A stretch of 51,245 nt of DNA from an uncultured bacterium (GCA_937896235.1 CALBMX010000003.1:1-51245), one strand, 5' to 3'. Shown: positions 1 to 9,936, counted from the stretch's first letter. The notes: generated by a model from the letters alone, not told the origin. Numbers and translations: made by a program.

Positions 1-97
1 TTCATCGTATCGATTTCTTGCTTTCATAAGGGGGAGTCCCGTGGAATTAAGGAGATCTAGTGATCTCGAAGGTTTTTAGGTTGTTGCATTTAGGCGT

Positions 98-853
98 ATG
101 GATTCTATTCCCTGGTTCGAACGCGCCTTCGGGGCGGAGTATTGCGACGTGTATCCGCACCGGGATCTAGGCGCCGCAAAAGCCGAGATTCGGTTTCTGG
201 CGGAGAGCGGGTTGCCTACAAGGGGCGCGCGCGTCCTGGACTTGGCCTGCGGCTTCGGGCGCCATACCCAGGCGCTCGTCGACGAGGGATTTTGCGCAAC
301 TGGGGTTGATTTGTCTCCCGAGCTCTTAGCCCTTGCGCCCGGTGAGCCGGGCGGCCGATACCTGCGGGCCGACATGCGGGAGTTGCCCTTCCAAAAGGCT
401 TGCTTCGAGGCCTGCGTGTGTCTGTTTTCGTCGTTCGGATACCTCCGAAGTGACGCCGAGCACCTTGCGCTCTTACGTGGTTTGGCGGCCGTCTTGGGAC
501 CGGGCGCGGCCCTCTTTCTCGACCTGATGAATCCCCACCGAATCCGCACCACCTTAGTTCCCGAGACCGTGACGGAACTCAAGGGCATGCGGATCGTGCA
601 GCGCCGCACACTTGCGGAGGGGGGGAGGCGGGTGCGGAAAGAGGTGCAGATCGAGCTTGCCGGCGGTTCTTCAAAATGCTGGACAGAGGATGTCCGCCTG
701 TTTGAGCCCCCCGAGATCGAGCGCTTGTTGTTTGCGTCCGGCTTTGTTTTAGAGGCAACTTGGGGGGATTTTTCGGGCCAGACCTTCGATTTGGGCTCGG
801 ATCGTCAACTGCTACGGGCTCGGCGCATCGTTTCGGACTCAAATCCCCTATAA
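98..853 (+). CDS. Class I SAM-dependent methyltransferase
   Basis: Predicted cytosolic methyltransferase of 251 residues, the usual size of a single Rossmann-fold class I domain. Motif I is VLDLACGFGRH at about residues 46-56, followed by an acidic residue at the end of strand 2 (GVDLS, about 69-73) that would bind the ribose of S-adenosylmethionine. The next acidic loop (RADMRELPF) and a hydrophobic strand with FSSFGY fit motifs II and III. The C-terminal part resembles small-molecule methyltransferases (LFEPPEIERLL, then a GF step). The substrate cannot be told from sequence. The ATG at 98 is the only convincing start. It stands alone, 158 bp before the acyl-CoA dehydrogenase gene. Confidence 0.85.
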   Translation: MDSIPWFERAFGAEYCDVYPHRDLGAAKAEIRFLAESGLPTRGARVLDLACGFGRHTQALVDEGFCATGVDLSPELLALAPGEPGGRYLRADMRELPFQKACFEACVCLFSSFGYLRSDAEHLALLRGLAAVLGPGAALFLDLMNPHRIRTTLVPETVTELKGMRIVQRRTLAEGGRRVRKEVQIELAGGSSKCWTEDVRLFEPPEIERLLFASGFVLEATWGDFSGQTFDLGSDRQLLRARRIVSDSNPL

Positions 854-1011
854 TCTCGCGCCCATTCCCAGAGACCCTCCTTAGGGGGGTGCTTCAAGGA
901 TCTAGCAGACTACTCATCGGCCGCCTTCTCACCGCCGGGATAACTCGTGTTCTCCTCGCGCGGTCTACGAGGCCGAGTTCCAACTGACGAGATACGCAAG
1001 AGATTACAAGC

Positions 1012-2244
1012 ATGCAAAACATCACTTACAGCGACCAAGCCCTCGAGCTTCAGGCCATCGCCAAAGAGATCGCCGAGAAGCACGTCCGCCCCCATGCGGC
1101 GCGCCTCGACAAAGCACAGGAGTACAACTACGAAGCAGCGCAGGCCTGTGCCGAGGCCGGCCTGTTCGGCACATGGATTCCAAAAGAGTACGGCGGAAAT
1201 GGCGCTGGCGTCCTGGCGCTTGCGCTGATCGTTGAAGAGATGGCTAAGGCCGACTCTGGTTTTGGCGTCGCCTTTGCGGTGAACGCGCTTGGATCGTTTC
1301 CGATCCTTGTCGGTGGGACCGAAGAGCAAAAGAAGCATTGGCTTCCGATGGTCGCCTCGGGCGAAAAGATGGTTGCCTTCTGTCTTTCGGAGAAGTTCGC
1401 CGGCTCGGACGCAGGCGGCCTGTCGGTACGCGCGTTTGAAGACGGGGATGACTACGTCATCTGTGGCGAGAAGAAGTGGACCACTAACGGTGGCGTCGCC
1501 GACATCTACACCGTGTTTGCCGTGACCGATCCCGAGTCGCGCTCTCGCCGCTTGTCGTCGATCATCGTTGAAAAGGGTACGCCCGGATTCACCATCGGCA
1601 AAGTCGAAGACAAGATGGGCATCCGCACGGTACCCGTCGTCGAGACTCGTTTCGACAACGTGCGCGTGCCGAAGGCGAACGTGATCGGTGGCCGCCCGGG
1701 CCTTGGCTTCAAGAACGCCATGGAGACACTCGACTACGCGCGTCCCGGTGTCGCTGCCCAAGCGGTCGGCGCTGCCCAAGGTGCGTTGGACTACTCGCTG
1801 GCCTACGCCGCGCGTCGCCGTCAATTCGGCAACTCGATCAACTCCTTCCAAATGGTTCAGCAGATGCTGGCCGACATGGCTATGAAGACCGAGGCCGCGC
1901 GTTGCCTCGTGCACTCCGTGGCGAGCATGGTGGACAACGGTCGCGCAGCAGAGGCCGGCAAGAAGGCCGCTATGGCGAAGTGCTTTGCGACAGACGTCGC
2001 CATGGAGGTCGCTACCGATGCGGTCCAGATCTTCGGTGGGTACGGCTTCATGGAGGACTACCCCGTCGCGAAGTTTTTCCGCGACGCGAAGATCCTTCAG
2101 ATCTACGAAGGCACCAACCAGATTCAGCGCATGGTTGTCGCTCGCGCCTTGATTAAGGAGACCGGCAATCTGGGTCACCTGGCTGCGTACATTCCCCAGG
2201 AAGAGCAGCAGAGCTTTTGTGAAATAGAAGCCAAGGTTCAGTAA
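1012..2244 (+). CDS. Acyl-CoA dehydrogenase
   Basis: FAD-dependent dehydrogenase that makes the alpha,beta double bond in acyl-CoA esters and passes electrons to ETF. At 410 residues it has the normal length. The N-terminal helical domain is followed by the flavin-binding beta domain (FCLSEKFAGSDAGG near 125-138 and KKWTTNGG), then the C-terminal helical domain with ARRRQFG near 265-272 and IYEGTNQIQR near 364-373. The glutamate of that motif (about E366) sits where short-chain acyl-CoA dehydrogenases carry the catalytic base. Substrate chain length or a branched-chain preference cannot be fixed. The ETF subunits that would take its electrons lie at 45.3-47.0 kb. A strong terminator follows the stop. 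Confidence 0.95.
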   Translation: MQNITYSDQALELQAIAKEIAEKHVRPHAARLDKAQEYNYEAAQACAEAGLFGTWIPKEYGGNGAGVLALALIVEEMAKADSGFGVAFAVNALGSFPILVGGTEEQKKHWLPMVASGEKMVAFCLSEKFAGSDAGGLSVRAFEDGDDYVICGEKKWTTNGGVADIYTVFAVTDPESRSRRLSSIIVEKGTPGFTIGKVEDKMGIRTVPVVETRFDNVRVPKANVIGGRPGLGFKNAMETLDYARPGVAAQAVGAAQGALDYSLAYAARRRQFGNSINSFQMVQQMLADMAMKTEAARCLVHSVASMVDNGRAAEAGKKAAMAKCFATDVAMEVATDAVQIFGGYGFMEDYPVAKFFRDAKILQIYEGTNQIQRMVVARALIKETGNLGHLAAYIPQEEQQSFCEIEAKVQ

Positions 2245-2274
2245 GTCCCAGAACGAAGACTGAATCGGTGACGA

Positions 2275-2316
2275 GAGCTAGAGCCTTCCCAGTAATGGGA
2301 GGGCTCTAGCTCGTTT
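2275..2316 (+). terminator. Rho-independent terminator after the acyl-CoA dehydrogenase gene
   Basis: Inverted repeat with arms at 2275-2290 and 2297-2312 (16-bp stem with one G-T wobble, 6-nt loop AGTAAT), followed by GTTTT. It begins 30 nt after the stop at 2244. The remaining gap to the sigma-factor gene (2317-2448) holds no other recognisable gene. Confidence 0.85.
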
Positions 2317-2448
2317 TAGAGAATAGAGTTACGGGGATTTGCCAATGAGGGGATATAAAGATCCGAATGACTGTGTTCGGTTCGGCGAGGAACCGCGCTT
2401 AATGGGTTCCCCCCCCTTTTCCGAACGGCCTTTTCCCCCTTAGTTTCC

Positions 2449-3615
2449 ATGGCACTCCCAATCCTTAGTCATGCTGAGCTCGACTCTCTCCTAGAGCCGG
2501 CGATCAGCTCGCCCGATTCATTTGACTCTATTGCTTTCTCAGTGGTGGAGCTACTGGACTCTACCCAGACTCAATTAGAGATCGTGGACTTCCAGTCTTG
2601 GCGCCGGGAGCCTAGCCACTTTTCGACCGGGACATCGTCCTCGTTCCTAAATCAGTTCCGTGCTGACGTCGATACGATCAAAACTCTCGATCGCCAAGAA
2701 GAGGGGCGTTTGGCCCGGCGTATCGAGTTTGCTCGCTTGCGCCTAGAGATGGCGACAAGTGAGGCGGGCTTGACAAGTGAGGCGGTCGAGGCCGGCATCG
2801 CGCATGCGGGATTGGGGTGGACCTCTGAAGTCGCAGAGCAGACGGTCTTGGCATCCCAGCTTCCGGCAGAAGTCGCACGTCGTTGGGTTGAGCTGCACGC
2901 CCTCCGCACGGAGCTAGTCGAGCGCAACCTCTACCTTGTCCTGATCAACGTTGAGCGCTACGCCCAGACGGGCGCGTCACGAGTTGACTTGGTGCAAGAG
3001 GGAAGTATCGCGTTGTTCCGTGCCGTCGATGGTTTCGACTGGCGTCGGGGACTGCTGTTCCGCACCTATGCCGTGCACTGGTTGAACCAGGCCTTTCGCA
3101 ACCATCTCTATAACTTCGGGCACACCGTTCGCGTACCGATCTACTTGCAAAAGGTGATGAAGCAAGTCAACGAGGCCAAAATCCGCTTGGGCGATCCCAA
3201 GGCCTCCGCTGCGGAGATTGCCGTGGAAGGAGAGCTGGAGGAGCACTTGGTGGATTCAGCGCTAAGCGCGACAAGAATAAGTCTCTCTTTAGATGCCGAG
3301 TTTAATTCCAGTGCTGGCACAAGCCGACTAGGTGATTTCCTTGAGGACGAGCACGACATCGAAGACGAGCTTGGCCAGCTGGATCGACTGACTTTAGAGC
3401 AGGGGCTTCGCGAGGCTCTCTCGGGACTGCGGGAGCGAGAGCGCTTTGTTGTCGTGCAGCGCTTCGGCTTGGGAGCTCACCGTGAGCACACCCTCTCGGA
3501 AGTGGCAAATGCCCTTGCGATCAGTGTCGAACGAGTCCGGCAAATCCAAATGACAGCCTTGCGCAAGCTCAGTTCTCCGGACCTAAAGAAGCAGTTCTCG
3601 GCGTACCTAAACTAG
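2449..3615 (+). CDS. RNA polymerase sigma factor, sigma-70 family
   Basis: A 388-residue member of the sigma-70 family, shorter than a housekeeping RpoD and lacking its long region 1.1. The first ~65 residues are unrecognised and acidic. A region 1.2-like segment follows (TLDRQEEGRLARRIE, about 79-93), then region 2 at about 178-232, with the core-binding DLVQEGSIALFRAVDGFDW and the -10-recognising FRTYAVHWLNQAFRNHL. Region 3 follows with VRVPIYLQK. Region 4 (about 321-378) ends with the helix-turn-helix TLSEVANALAISVERVRQIQ. It looks like a group 2 or 3 alternative factor. No anti-sigma gene is adjacent, so the inducing signal is unknown. Confidence 0.92.
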   Translation: MALPILSHAELDSLLEPAISSPDSFDSIAFSVVELLDSTQTQLEIVDFQSWRREPSHFSTGTSSSFLNQFRADVDTIKTLDRQEEGRLARRIEFARLRLEMATSEAGLTSEAVEAGIAHAGLGWTSEVAEQTVLASQLPAEVARRWVELHALRTELVERNLYLVLINVERYAQTGASRVDLVQEGSIALFRAVDGFDWRRGLLFRTYAVHWLNQAFRNHLYNFGHTVRVPIYLQKVMKQVNEAKIRLGDPKASAAEIAVEGELEEHLVDSALSATRISLSLDAEFNSSAGTSRLGDFLEDEHDIEDELGQLDRLTLEQGLREALSGLRERERFVVVQRFGLGAHREHTLSEVANALAISVERVRQIQMTALRKLSSPDLKKQFSAYLN

Positions 3616-3631
3616 CTGGCCCGCTAAGGAA

Positions 3632-3672
3632 ACAGGCCCCGCACCAGGCAGCAAGCCTGGTGCGGGGCCTGT
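3632..3672 (+). terminator. Perfect 18-bp hairpin after the sigma-factor gene
   Basis: The arms at 3632-3649 and 3655-3672 are exact complements, closing a 5-nt AGCAA loop. It sits 16 nt after the sigma-factor stop and between convergent genes, so it can act on both strands. There is no long T-tract, but the stem is very GC-rich. Confidence 0.8.
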
Positions 3673-3761
3673 CCGTATGGGCCGACCGCTACGACTCTAG
3701 ACTGCCCCCAACACCCCGCTGTCGATCGACTGATCCCCAAGAGCGCTGGGGTGTGGCTCGC

Positions 3762-5237
3762 TTAGGCGTCCGGCCCGACGTCCGCTTTCACAGGGCCCTT
3801 GGGATCGCCGGGCCAGCCACCGCCGAGGGCGCGATACAGATCCACGTGGGCGCGGGCGACTCCGGAGCGGGCCTGCGCGCGGGCGTCCTCGATGGCAAAG
3901 AGCGCGCGACGGGCGTCGAGGACTGCGTCGAGATTACTGAGACCTTCAGCGTAAAGAGTTCGCGAGGTCGCGAGGCTTCGCTCGGCCTCACCAGCCGCGC
4001 GATCGAGTGCGTCCAGACGTCGTGCTTCGAGTGCGATCCCGGTCGCAGCGCTGTCGACCTCGTGCAGGGCGGTGAGCACGCTGGCTTGGTAAGCGATCAG
4101 GGCCTGGTCCACGCGAGCGTCGGCAGCGGCGATGTTCGCGCGCAGACCAGCGCCGGAGAAGAGCGGCAGGCTGAGACTCGGCCCGATGGAGTGGGTCAAG
4201 CTTGTTCCCTTGATGAGGTTTTCGGGAAGAGCGGCCTGAAGGCCAAGGCTCCCCCCAAGGCTGAGGCTCGGGTAGAGGTCGGCGGTTGCGATTCCTACGC
4301 GCGCGGTTTGGGCGGCGAGCTCGCGCTCCGCGGCTCGCACATCCGGACGGCGACGGAGCAGGTCAGCTGGCACCGCATTGCCAATGCGCCCGAGGGGGCT
4401 TGGGATGGTGAGCTCAACACCGGGCTTGACCTCTAACAGCTGATTGAGGCGACCGGGCTCGACACTACCTAGGAGTCCAAGCTCCGTGACGATCATGGCC
4501 TCGATACGGTCGAGTCCCGCCACTCCTGCACGTGCAGTTTCGAGCTCGGTCCTCGACCGCAATAGGTCGAGCTCCTGGACAAGTCCGGCATCGACGCGGG
4601 CGCGAGTCGTCTCGACACTTTTCTCGAGGACGGTGATATTGGCGCGCGCTATCCCCGCGCGCACCTGCAGCTCCCGTAGACGCAGGTAGGCATCGGCGAC
4701 CTGGCCGGCGAGGCTGACCCGCACCGCCCAAAGGCCCTCAATGCGAGCGCCCAGGTCGGCCTCTGCCGCCTCCACGGAGCGCTGAGCGCGACCCCACAGG
4801 TCGAGCTCCCACGATGCGGAAAGCGAAGCGCGGTAGTCGTCCGATTCACGATTTTGACCCGGGAAAAGGCCAAACTGCGTGTTCTCGGAGATCCCGGTCC
4901 GTGTGTACGAGGTCCCGGCTTCGGCACTCGGCCCGTCGGCCTCTTGGCTGACACCAAGTACCGCCTCGGCCTCGGCGATACGTGCCAGGGCTCGGCGCAA
5001 ATCAAAGTTGCTGTTGACGGCACTCTCGATCAGCTCGCTAAGGACGGGGTCCCTAAATGCAGACCACCAAGTCGCGAGGTCGAGGGGATCCTCTTGGTCG
5101 CGACCGAACAGCACATCGAGCTCATCGAGGGGCGCCTGGTGGTCGGCGGCAAGTTGCAGGTCGGGCACTTCGTAGTCGGGACCGACGGCGGTGCAGCCCA
5201 GGGTGCTGAACATCAAGATGAGAGGGAGGCGTTTCAC
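3762..5237 (-). CDS. Outer-membrane efflux lipoprotein (OMF/NodT family)
   Basis: Outer-membrane channel of a tripartite RND efflux system. The 491-residue protein starts with a lipoprotein signal (STLGC, lipidated Cys about 15), then the family's GPDYEVP motif. Two homologous TolC-type halves follow with long alpha-helical stretches (RRALARIAEAEAVLG, and AADARVDQALIAYQASV) and the typical LRRRPDVRAAERELAAQTARVGIA-like segment that opens the second half. The ATG overlaps the stop of the RND pump gene by 4 nt (5234-5237), so the two are translationally coupled. It is the last gene of the three-gene operon. Confidence 0.93.
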   Translation of the reverse strand: MKRLPLILMFSTLGCTAVGPDYEVPDLQLAADHQAPLDELDVLFGRDQEDPLDLATWWSAFRDPVLSELIESAVNSNFDLRRALARIAEAEAVLGVSQEADGPSAEAGTSYTRTGISENTQFGLFPGQNRESDDYRASLSASWELDLWGRAQRSVEAAEADLGARIEGLWAVRVSLAGQVADAYLRLRELQVRAGIARANITVLEKSVETTRARVDAGLVQELDLLRSRTELETARAGVAGLDRIEAMIVTELGLLGSVEPGRLNQLLEVKPGVELTIPSPLGRIGNAVPADLLRRRPDVRAAERELAAQTARVGIATADLYPSLSLGGSLGLQAALPENLIKGTSLTHSIGPSLSLPLFSGAGLRANIAAADARVDQALIAYQASVLTALHEVDSAATGIALEARRLDALDRAAGEAERSLATSRTLYAEGLSNLDAVLDARRALFAIEDARAQARSGVARAHVDLYRALGGGWPGDPKGPVKADVGPDA

Positions 5238-8200
5238 GAGAGTTCTCCTGATGCGGCTAAGTCCGCTGTCCCGCCAAAACGCAAGAGTGCGTGGAGCAGG
5301 ATGGGGACTAGGATCAATGTAAAGAGGGTCGAGACCAAAAGGCCTCCAACGACCACGGCGCCGAGTCCGCGGTAGAGCTCCGATCCGGAGCCCGGCATGA
5401 GGACCAAAGGCAGCATGCCTCCAACGGAGGTTAGCGTGCTCATCGCGATCGGGCGCACGCGCGTCTCCACACCTCTGGCGATTGCCTTGATAAGGTCGGT
5501 CTCACCCTGTCTCAAGAAGTTGAGAGACTGGTGCACGATTAAGATGGCGTTGTTAACGACGACCCCGGCGAGGATTACGAACCCTAAAATCGTCAGCACA
5601 TCCATGTTTTGGATAGGCATGAAGCGGTCGGCGTGACTCCAAATGTTGACGCCGCGCAGGGCCAGGAAACCGCCCAAAGTTGCAAACGGCACACTGACAA
5701 GAATCACGAGAGGTTGCAGCCAACTTTGGAAGAGGACAACCATCAGGAGATAGATCACAAGCGAAGCTAGGACAAAGCTACTGGTCATGGTGCCCATGAC
5801 CGTACCATCGCCCATGAGGGCTGTCTTGATATCACTGAGCTTGCCAGCGGATCCGGCCATTTCGACTTCCACACTGGATGGGATTGCGCCGGCGGCTTGT
5901 AAGTCGGCCACCATCTGAGTGACCTGATCGATCGCCGATTGCAAAGGTACGCCGGCCGGCGGCGTCAACTGCAGGGTGATTGCTCGCTGACGGTTGACGT
6001 GTTTGATTACTTCGGGCGCCGTTACGCGCTCCATGGTCGTGACGTCGGCCAGCTTGATCACGCCGCCCGTTGGAGTCGCAAGTGGGACGTCCCCGAGCGC
6101 AGAGATGGGGTGGTCGCCGCGCGCCCCGGGGCTGATGATCTTGAGGTCTTTTAAGTCGCCATCGGTTTCAAACTGGCGGGGCAGAATCAGTCCGTCGCCA
6201 TTTGCTTGGAGTGCATAGCCAACGTCGGTCCGAGTTAGGCCTAGCTCGCGTAGACGCTCGTCGTTTGAAGTTAGGATCAGCTCGGGAGTGGGCAGGGTGA
6301 AGTTCATCGGATCCGGAAGGATCGCCTGCGGTCCGAAGCTGCCCATCAGGCTGCCGAACAGGGCCATGGCCCCCGCCTCGACATCGCTGAGTTCGTCTCC
6401 AAACAGGTCGATCTTGATCGCAGTACCCGTTCCGCCTCCAGTGTTGAAGAGTGGCATCTGAAACGCGAATCCAAACACGTCAGGGGCAACGGCACCTGAG
6501 GTTGCTTGGTTCATTAGAGGCACCACGTCAACGACTTGAGAGGCGTCGCTGGCGATCGCTCCGTGGAACAGCATCCCGTTGAAGCTGACCAGGAAGTAAT
6601 AATCGAGCGGGGGAGGCAAGATGTCATAGGCCTGGTCCAGGAGCGGACCCGCGGCGCCCTGCGGCACAACGTGCATGGGCTCGCGGCGATCGGGCCCCGC
6701 AGGCTCGAAGCTGGCTGAGGTCTCGCCAAGGGGTTGGCCGATCAGGCGTCGCTCGACATCGAAGCGCGTGCCGGCAACCTCCCAAGCGGGGCGGATCTTC
6801 TCCTCCACGCGCTCCCCAATTTTCGTGAGCTGCTCTAGGTTGTAGCCGGGTGGCGGAATCAACATGCCAAAGACGATGTTGCGGTTTCCGGCCGGCAGGT
6901 AGTCGAGTGGCGGCATCAGCTGGTAAATCCCATAGCCGGTGCCAAGAAAGAAGATCAACGTCGTCGCCGCACTCCGCAACCATGAGCTCATGAGCCAAGT
7001 TGTGAATCCACCGGTTGCGCGAACGAAGAAGCCGTCCCGCTTGCGATCTCCACCGGTACGCGCTGCCTCGCCTGCACGCTCGCCAGCGCGCCCGAGCAAG
7101 GTCGCTGCAGCAGAAGGGATCACCGTCAGCGAGACCAAAAGGGAGAGGCCGACAGCGGCCATGATCGCAAGCGCGATGTCTCGGAACAGCTGCCCAGCTG
7201 AATCCTGAATGAGCAAGATGGGTAGGAATACAACGACCGTTGTGAGCGTCGATGCGAGCACGGCGCTGGCGACCTCTTTCGTGCCGTCGAGGGAGGCCTG
7301 GCGGATGCGCTTCCCCATCTCTAGGTGCCTGAAAATATTCTCGATCACCACGATGGCGTTGTCGACCACCATGCCTACGGCAAAGGCCATGCCCGCCAAT
7401 GAAATGATGTTGATCGATCGTCCAAGCGCGACAAGCACCATAAAGGAGGCGATCACGGAAATCGGGATTGCAATGCCGATGATGCCCACAGTGCGGATCG
7501 AGCGTAGGAAAAGCAGCAGCACTAGGGCGGCGATGGCACCGCCGATAATGATGTTCGACTGCACAAGTCCGACCGCGTCTTTTACATAAGTTGTCGCGTC
7601 GTAGTTGACAACAAGCTGGAGGTTTCCATCGATACCAAGCTCTTTTGCATGCCGATCAAGCAGGCCGCCGGGAGCGTTAAGCTTGGCGAACTCGGCCTTC
7701 AAATTGCCCATCGTCTCGAGCATGTTGGCGCCGTGTTCGAGAGTGAAGTTGAAGAAAGGCATGTAGTGACCGCGAGCTCGAGCCCACGTCGTCAGCTCCT
7801 TGTAGCCCTCCTGAATCTGCGCAACATCGCGCAGGTAGATGACGCCGCCGGGCTCGCGGCGAATCACGAGGGCTCCCACCGTGTCGATGTCGGAAAAGCG
7901 ACCCACGGAGCGGATGCGGATATCGTTCTTACCCTCGGGAAGCTTTCCTCCTGAGAAGTTGTCGTTGCTGGCTTTGATCGCCGAGAGAAGCTGGGCGTAA
8001 GTGAGGCCACGTCGCGCGAGCTCCATCGGGTCCACGATCAGGTGGATCTCTTTCTCGCGCGTGCCCATCATGCCGACGGCACTGATGCCTTTGATCCGCT
8101 CGAGGCGAGGAACCAGGCGGCGCTCCATGAAGTCGTGCAGTGTCGTCGCGTCGAAGTTCGGGTCGGAACTAGAGAGGGCGACCCACGACATGTAGTCACG

Positions 8201-8602
8201 GGTCTCGGGGTCGAGACCTTCAACTACGGGCTGCAAGACACCGGCCGGGTAGGCGGGCACTTCGTTCAGTCGTTGAGAGACACTCGCGACGGCGGTATCG
8301 ATGTCGGTGCCCGTGGCGAACTCAAGGCGGAGTTCGCCAGAGCCCGAGCGACTTGTGCTGGTCATCGAGACTAGGCCTGAGAGATTGCCGAGGCGCTGCT
8401 CCTGCTCGTCGATGATGTCACTTTCGATTTCTTGGGGTGAGGCGTTCTCCCAAAACGTCATTACGTTGACGACGACCGATTTGACCTCGGGTGTCATCTG
8501 GACCGGGACTGAGATCAGGGCCATCAGGCCGCCGAGTAGGGCCAGGATTACGGCAACCGCGATTGTCTTAGGCTGGCGGACCGAGAGGGAAATGAGATTC
8601 AT
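5234..8602 (-). CDS. RND efflux transporter permease
   Basis: Inner-membrane proton-driven drug or solute exporter. At 1122 residues it is longer than AcrB-like pumps (about 1030-1050). It starts with the first membrane helix (KTIAVAVILALLGGLMALISV) and shows the usual two repeats of one helix, a large periplasmic loop and a bundle of helices. The TM4 region reads GMVVDNAIVVIEN near residue 412, with a single Asp where AcrB-type pumps have two. The second half has ILGFVILAGVVVNNAILIV near the matching helix. The extra length lies mainly in the second periplasmic part (about 640-760). Substrate cannot be inferred. It lies between the adaptor gene (18-bp gap) and the outer-membrane factor gene. 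Confidence 0.95.
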   Translation of the reverse strand: MNLISLSVRQPKTIAVAVILALLGGLMALISVPVQMTPEVKSVVVNVMTFWENASPQEIESDIIDEQEQRLGNLSGLVSMTSTSRSGSGELRLEFATGTDIDTAVASVSQRLNEVPAYPAGVLQPVVEGLDPETRDYMSWVALSSSDPNFDATTLHDFMERRLVPRLERIKGISAVGMMGTREKEIHLIVDPMELARRGLTYAQLLSAIKASNDNFSGGKLPEGKNDIRIRSVGRFSDIDTVGALVIRREPGGVIYLRDVAQIQEGYKELTTWARARGHYMPFFNFTLEHGANMLETMGNLKAEFAKLNAPGGLLDRHAKELGIDGNLQLVVNYDATTYVKDAVGLVQSNIIIGGAIAALVLLLFLRSIRTVGIIGIAIPISVIASFMVLVALGRSINIISLAGMAFAVGMVVDNAIVVIENIFRHLEMGKRIRQASLDGTKEVASAVLASTLTTVVVFLPILLIQDSAGQLFRDIALAIMAAVGLSLLVSLTVIPSAAATLLGRAGERAGEAARTGGDRKRDGFFVRATGGFTTWLMSSWLRSAATTLIFFLGTGYGIYQLMPPLDYLPAGNRNIVFGMLIPPPGYNLEQLTKIGERVEEKIRPAWEVAGTRFDVERRLIGQPLGETSASFEPAGPDRREPMHVVPQGAAGPLLDQAYDILPPPLDYYFLVSFNGMLFHGAIASDASQVVDVVPLMNQATSGAVAPDVFGFAFQMPLFNTGGGTGTAIKIDLFGDELSDVEAGAMALFGSLMGSFGPQAILPDPMNFTLPTPELILTSNDERLRELGLTRTDVGYALQANGDGLILPRQFETDGDLKDLKIISPGARGDHPISALGDVPLATPTGGVIKLADVTTMERVTAPEVIKHVNRQRAITLQLTPPAGVPLQSAIDQVTQMVADLQAAGAIPSSVEVEMAGSAGKLSDIKTALMGDGTVMGTMTSSFVLASLVIYLLMVVLFQSWLQPLVILVSVPFATLGGFLALRGVNIWSHADRFMPIQNMDVLTILGFVILAGVVVNNAILIVHQSLNFLRQGETDLIKAIARGVETRVRPIAMSTLTSVGGMLPLVLMPGSGSELYRGLGAVVVGGLLVSTLFTLILVPILLHALLRFGGTADLAASGELS

Positions 8603-8620
8603 TGTGGTGGATAAGCGGCT

Positions 8621-9772
8621 CTAACCGCGCGGCTCCTCGGGGACGTCTTCGGGCGCAGGGACGGCCTCTTCGCGGTCAATGGGGGACACGGGCGTCCCCG
8701 GATACAAGCGCTCGTTCCCTTCGATGACCACCGTGTCCCCAGGGGACAGTCCGCCGGGTAGCAAGGCCTCAATTGCGAAGCTCTCACCGCTGTCAAACAG
8801 CACGCGGACGGGGACGAGCTCGGCAATATTGTCGTCGCCTACCTTTACGACGAGTGAATCGCTTCCGCGCCTCACGATTGCATCTTTTGCGACGACCATC
8901 CTGTCACTTGGCTTGCCGAGTGGCACCATTGCCGAGACCGACATACCCGGTCGAAGGTTAGCCCCGGTAACAACAGCTCCGGAAAGGTCGAGGATCAGAA
9001 TGAAGCTGCGTGAACGCTCGTCGACGACAGGGATCGAGCGCGGAAGAGTCCCGGCGACCTGAACTCCAGAGGCCTCGATGAGCACCTCCACCGATTTGGC
9101 GGCTCCATCGAAGCGACCAATGAAGCGCTCGGGGAGCTCGAGCCAGACTTCGAGTGGCCCGGTTGACACCAAAGTCACCAGCGCGTCGCCGGGTCGAATC
9201 CACTGCCCGACTTCCGCGTGGCGGCTGATCACGCGGGCGTCAAACGGGGCGCGTACTTCTGCGTCGGCGATGCGCAAGTCCAGCAGGTCTCGCGAAGCCT
9301 CGAGCGACGCAATCGACTGCTCCGCAGCTTGCACCAAGGCCATATCCATTTGGACTGCAGTGCGAGCATTTCGCAAGTCCCGCTCCGAGACCGCACCTGA
9401 TTTGGCGGCACTCTCCAGCGCCTCTAGATCAGCCGTGGCGTTTTGGATCTGCGCCCCGCGCTCAAGCAGCGTTGCCGCCGCCATGGCGAGGTCCGCCTGA
9501 AGCTGCAAGCGCGAGGCTTGTAGGCGACGCGCGTCGATCCTTGCAAGCACATCTCCGCGCTTCACTAGGTCGGCCTCTCGGACAGCCAGCTCCACCAACG
9601 CACCCTCTTCTAAGGCGGCCATGACGCTTGTAGATCTTGCGCGCAAGTTGCCGATGACGCGCTCGGTCTCTTGGGTCTGGGAGAGGCTGACGGCCTGAAC
9701 GTAGACAGGCTGCTGGGCGCTTGCAGTTGCAGTTGCTAAGAGTGCCAACAGGGGGGCGATGAGGTACTTCAA
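8621..9772 (-). CDS. RND efflux periplasmic adaptor (membrane fusion protein)
   Basis: Adaptor that links the RND pump to the outer-membrane channel. The 383-residue protein has a cleavable signal peptide (cut likely after ATASA near residue 19). The first half of a biotinyl-lipoyl-like domain follows (LEEGALVELAVREADLVKRGDVLARID), then an alpha-helical hairpin rich in Ala, Leu, Gln and Glu (about 75-160). The second lipoyl half (EVRAPFDARVISRHAEVGQWI) and beta-barrel and membrane-proximal domains come next. The acidic, proline-rich tail is unremarkable. It is the first gene of the operon and is transcribed away from the TetR gene, whose product is the likely regulator. Confidence 0.93.
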   Translation of the reverse strand: MKYLIAPLLALLATATASAQQPVYVQAVSLSQTQETERVIGNLRARSTSVMAALEEGALVELAVREADLVKRGDVLARIDARRLQASRLQLQADLAMAAATLLERGAQIQNATADLEALESAAKSGAVSERDLRNARTAVQMDMALVQAAEQSIASLEASRDLLDLRIADAEVRAPFDARVISRHAEVGQWIRPGDALVTLVSTGPLEVWLELPERFIGRFDGAAKSVEVLIEASGVQVAGTLPRSIPVVDERSRSFILILDLSGAVVTGANLRPGMSVSAMVPLGKPSDRMVVAKDAIVRRGSDSLVVKVGDDNIAELVPVRVLFDSGESFAIEALLPGGLSPGDTVVIEGNERLYPGTPVSPIDREEAVPAPEDVPEEPRG

Positions 9773-9936
9773 GGCGATCGAGCGGAGGGCTAAGGGGGGA
9801 GGGTTTACGCGAAATACGAAACCATGGGTTTAGGTTTATACCGCCTCAGTGCCTTGGAACAAGCATTTTTGAAACGAAATCGGCCATTTGGTCTCTCTCG
9901 CTGTATTCTATGCCGCCACTAGGGAAGATCCAAATC
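9773..9936. promoter_or_regulatory. Divergent promoter region of the efflux operon and TetR gene, with a candidate operator
   Basis: This 164-bp spacer must contain the promoters for both directions. It is more AT-rich than its surroundings. It contains a short inverted repeat AAACC-ATG-GGTTT (about 9820-9832) and, nearer the regulator, AAAT-N5-ATTT. Either could be a TetR operator. The arms are short, so this is a suggestion only. Confidence 0.4.

Noticed and set aside
910..2178. 422-codon open frame antisense to the acyl-CoA dehydrogenase
   Set aside because: The plus-strand protein has all family motifs; the antisense product has none and reflects codon bias in GC-rich DNA.
3660..4436. 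258-codon plus-strand frame
   Set aside because: It lies inside the outer-membrane factor gene on the other strand and has no recognisable domain.
6936..7589. Plus-strand frames inside the RND pump gene
   Set aside because: They are shadows of the minus-strand pump, which is supported along its whole length.
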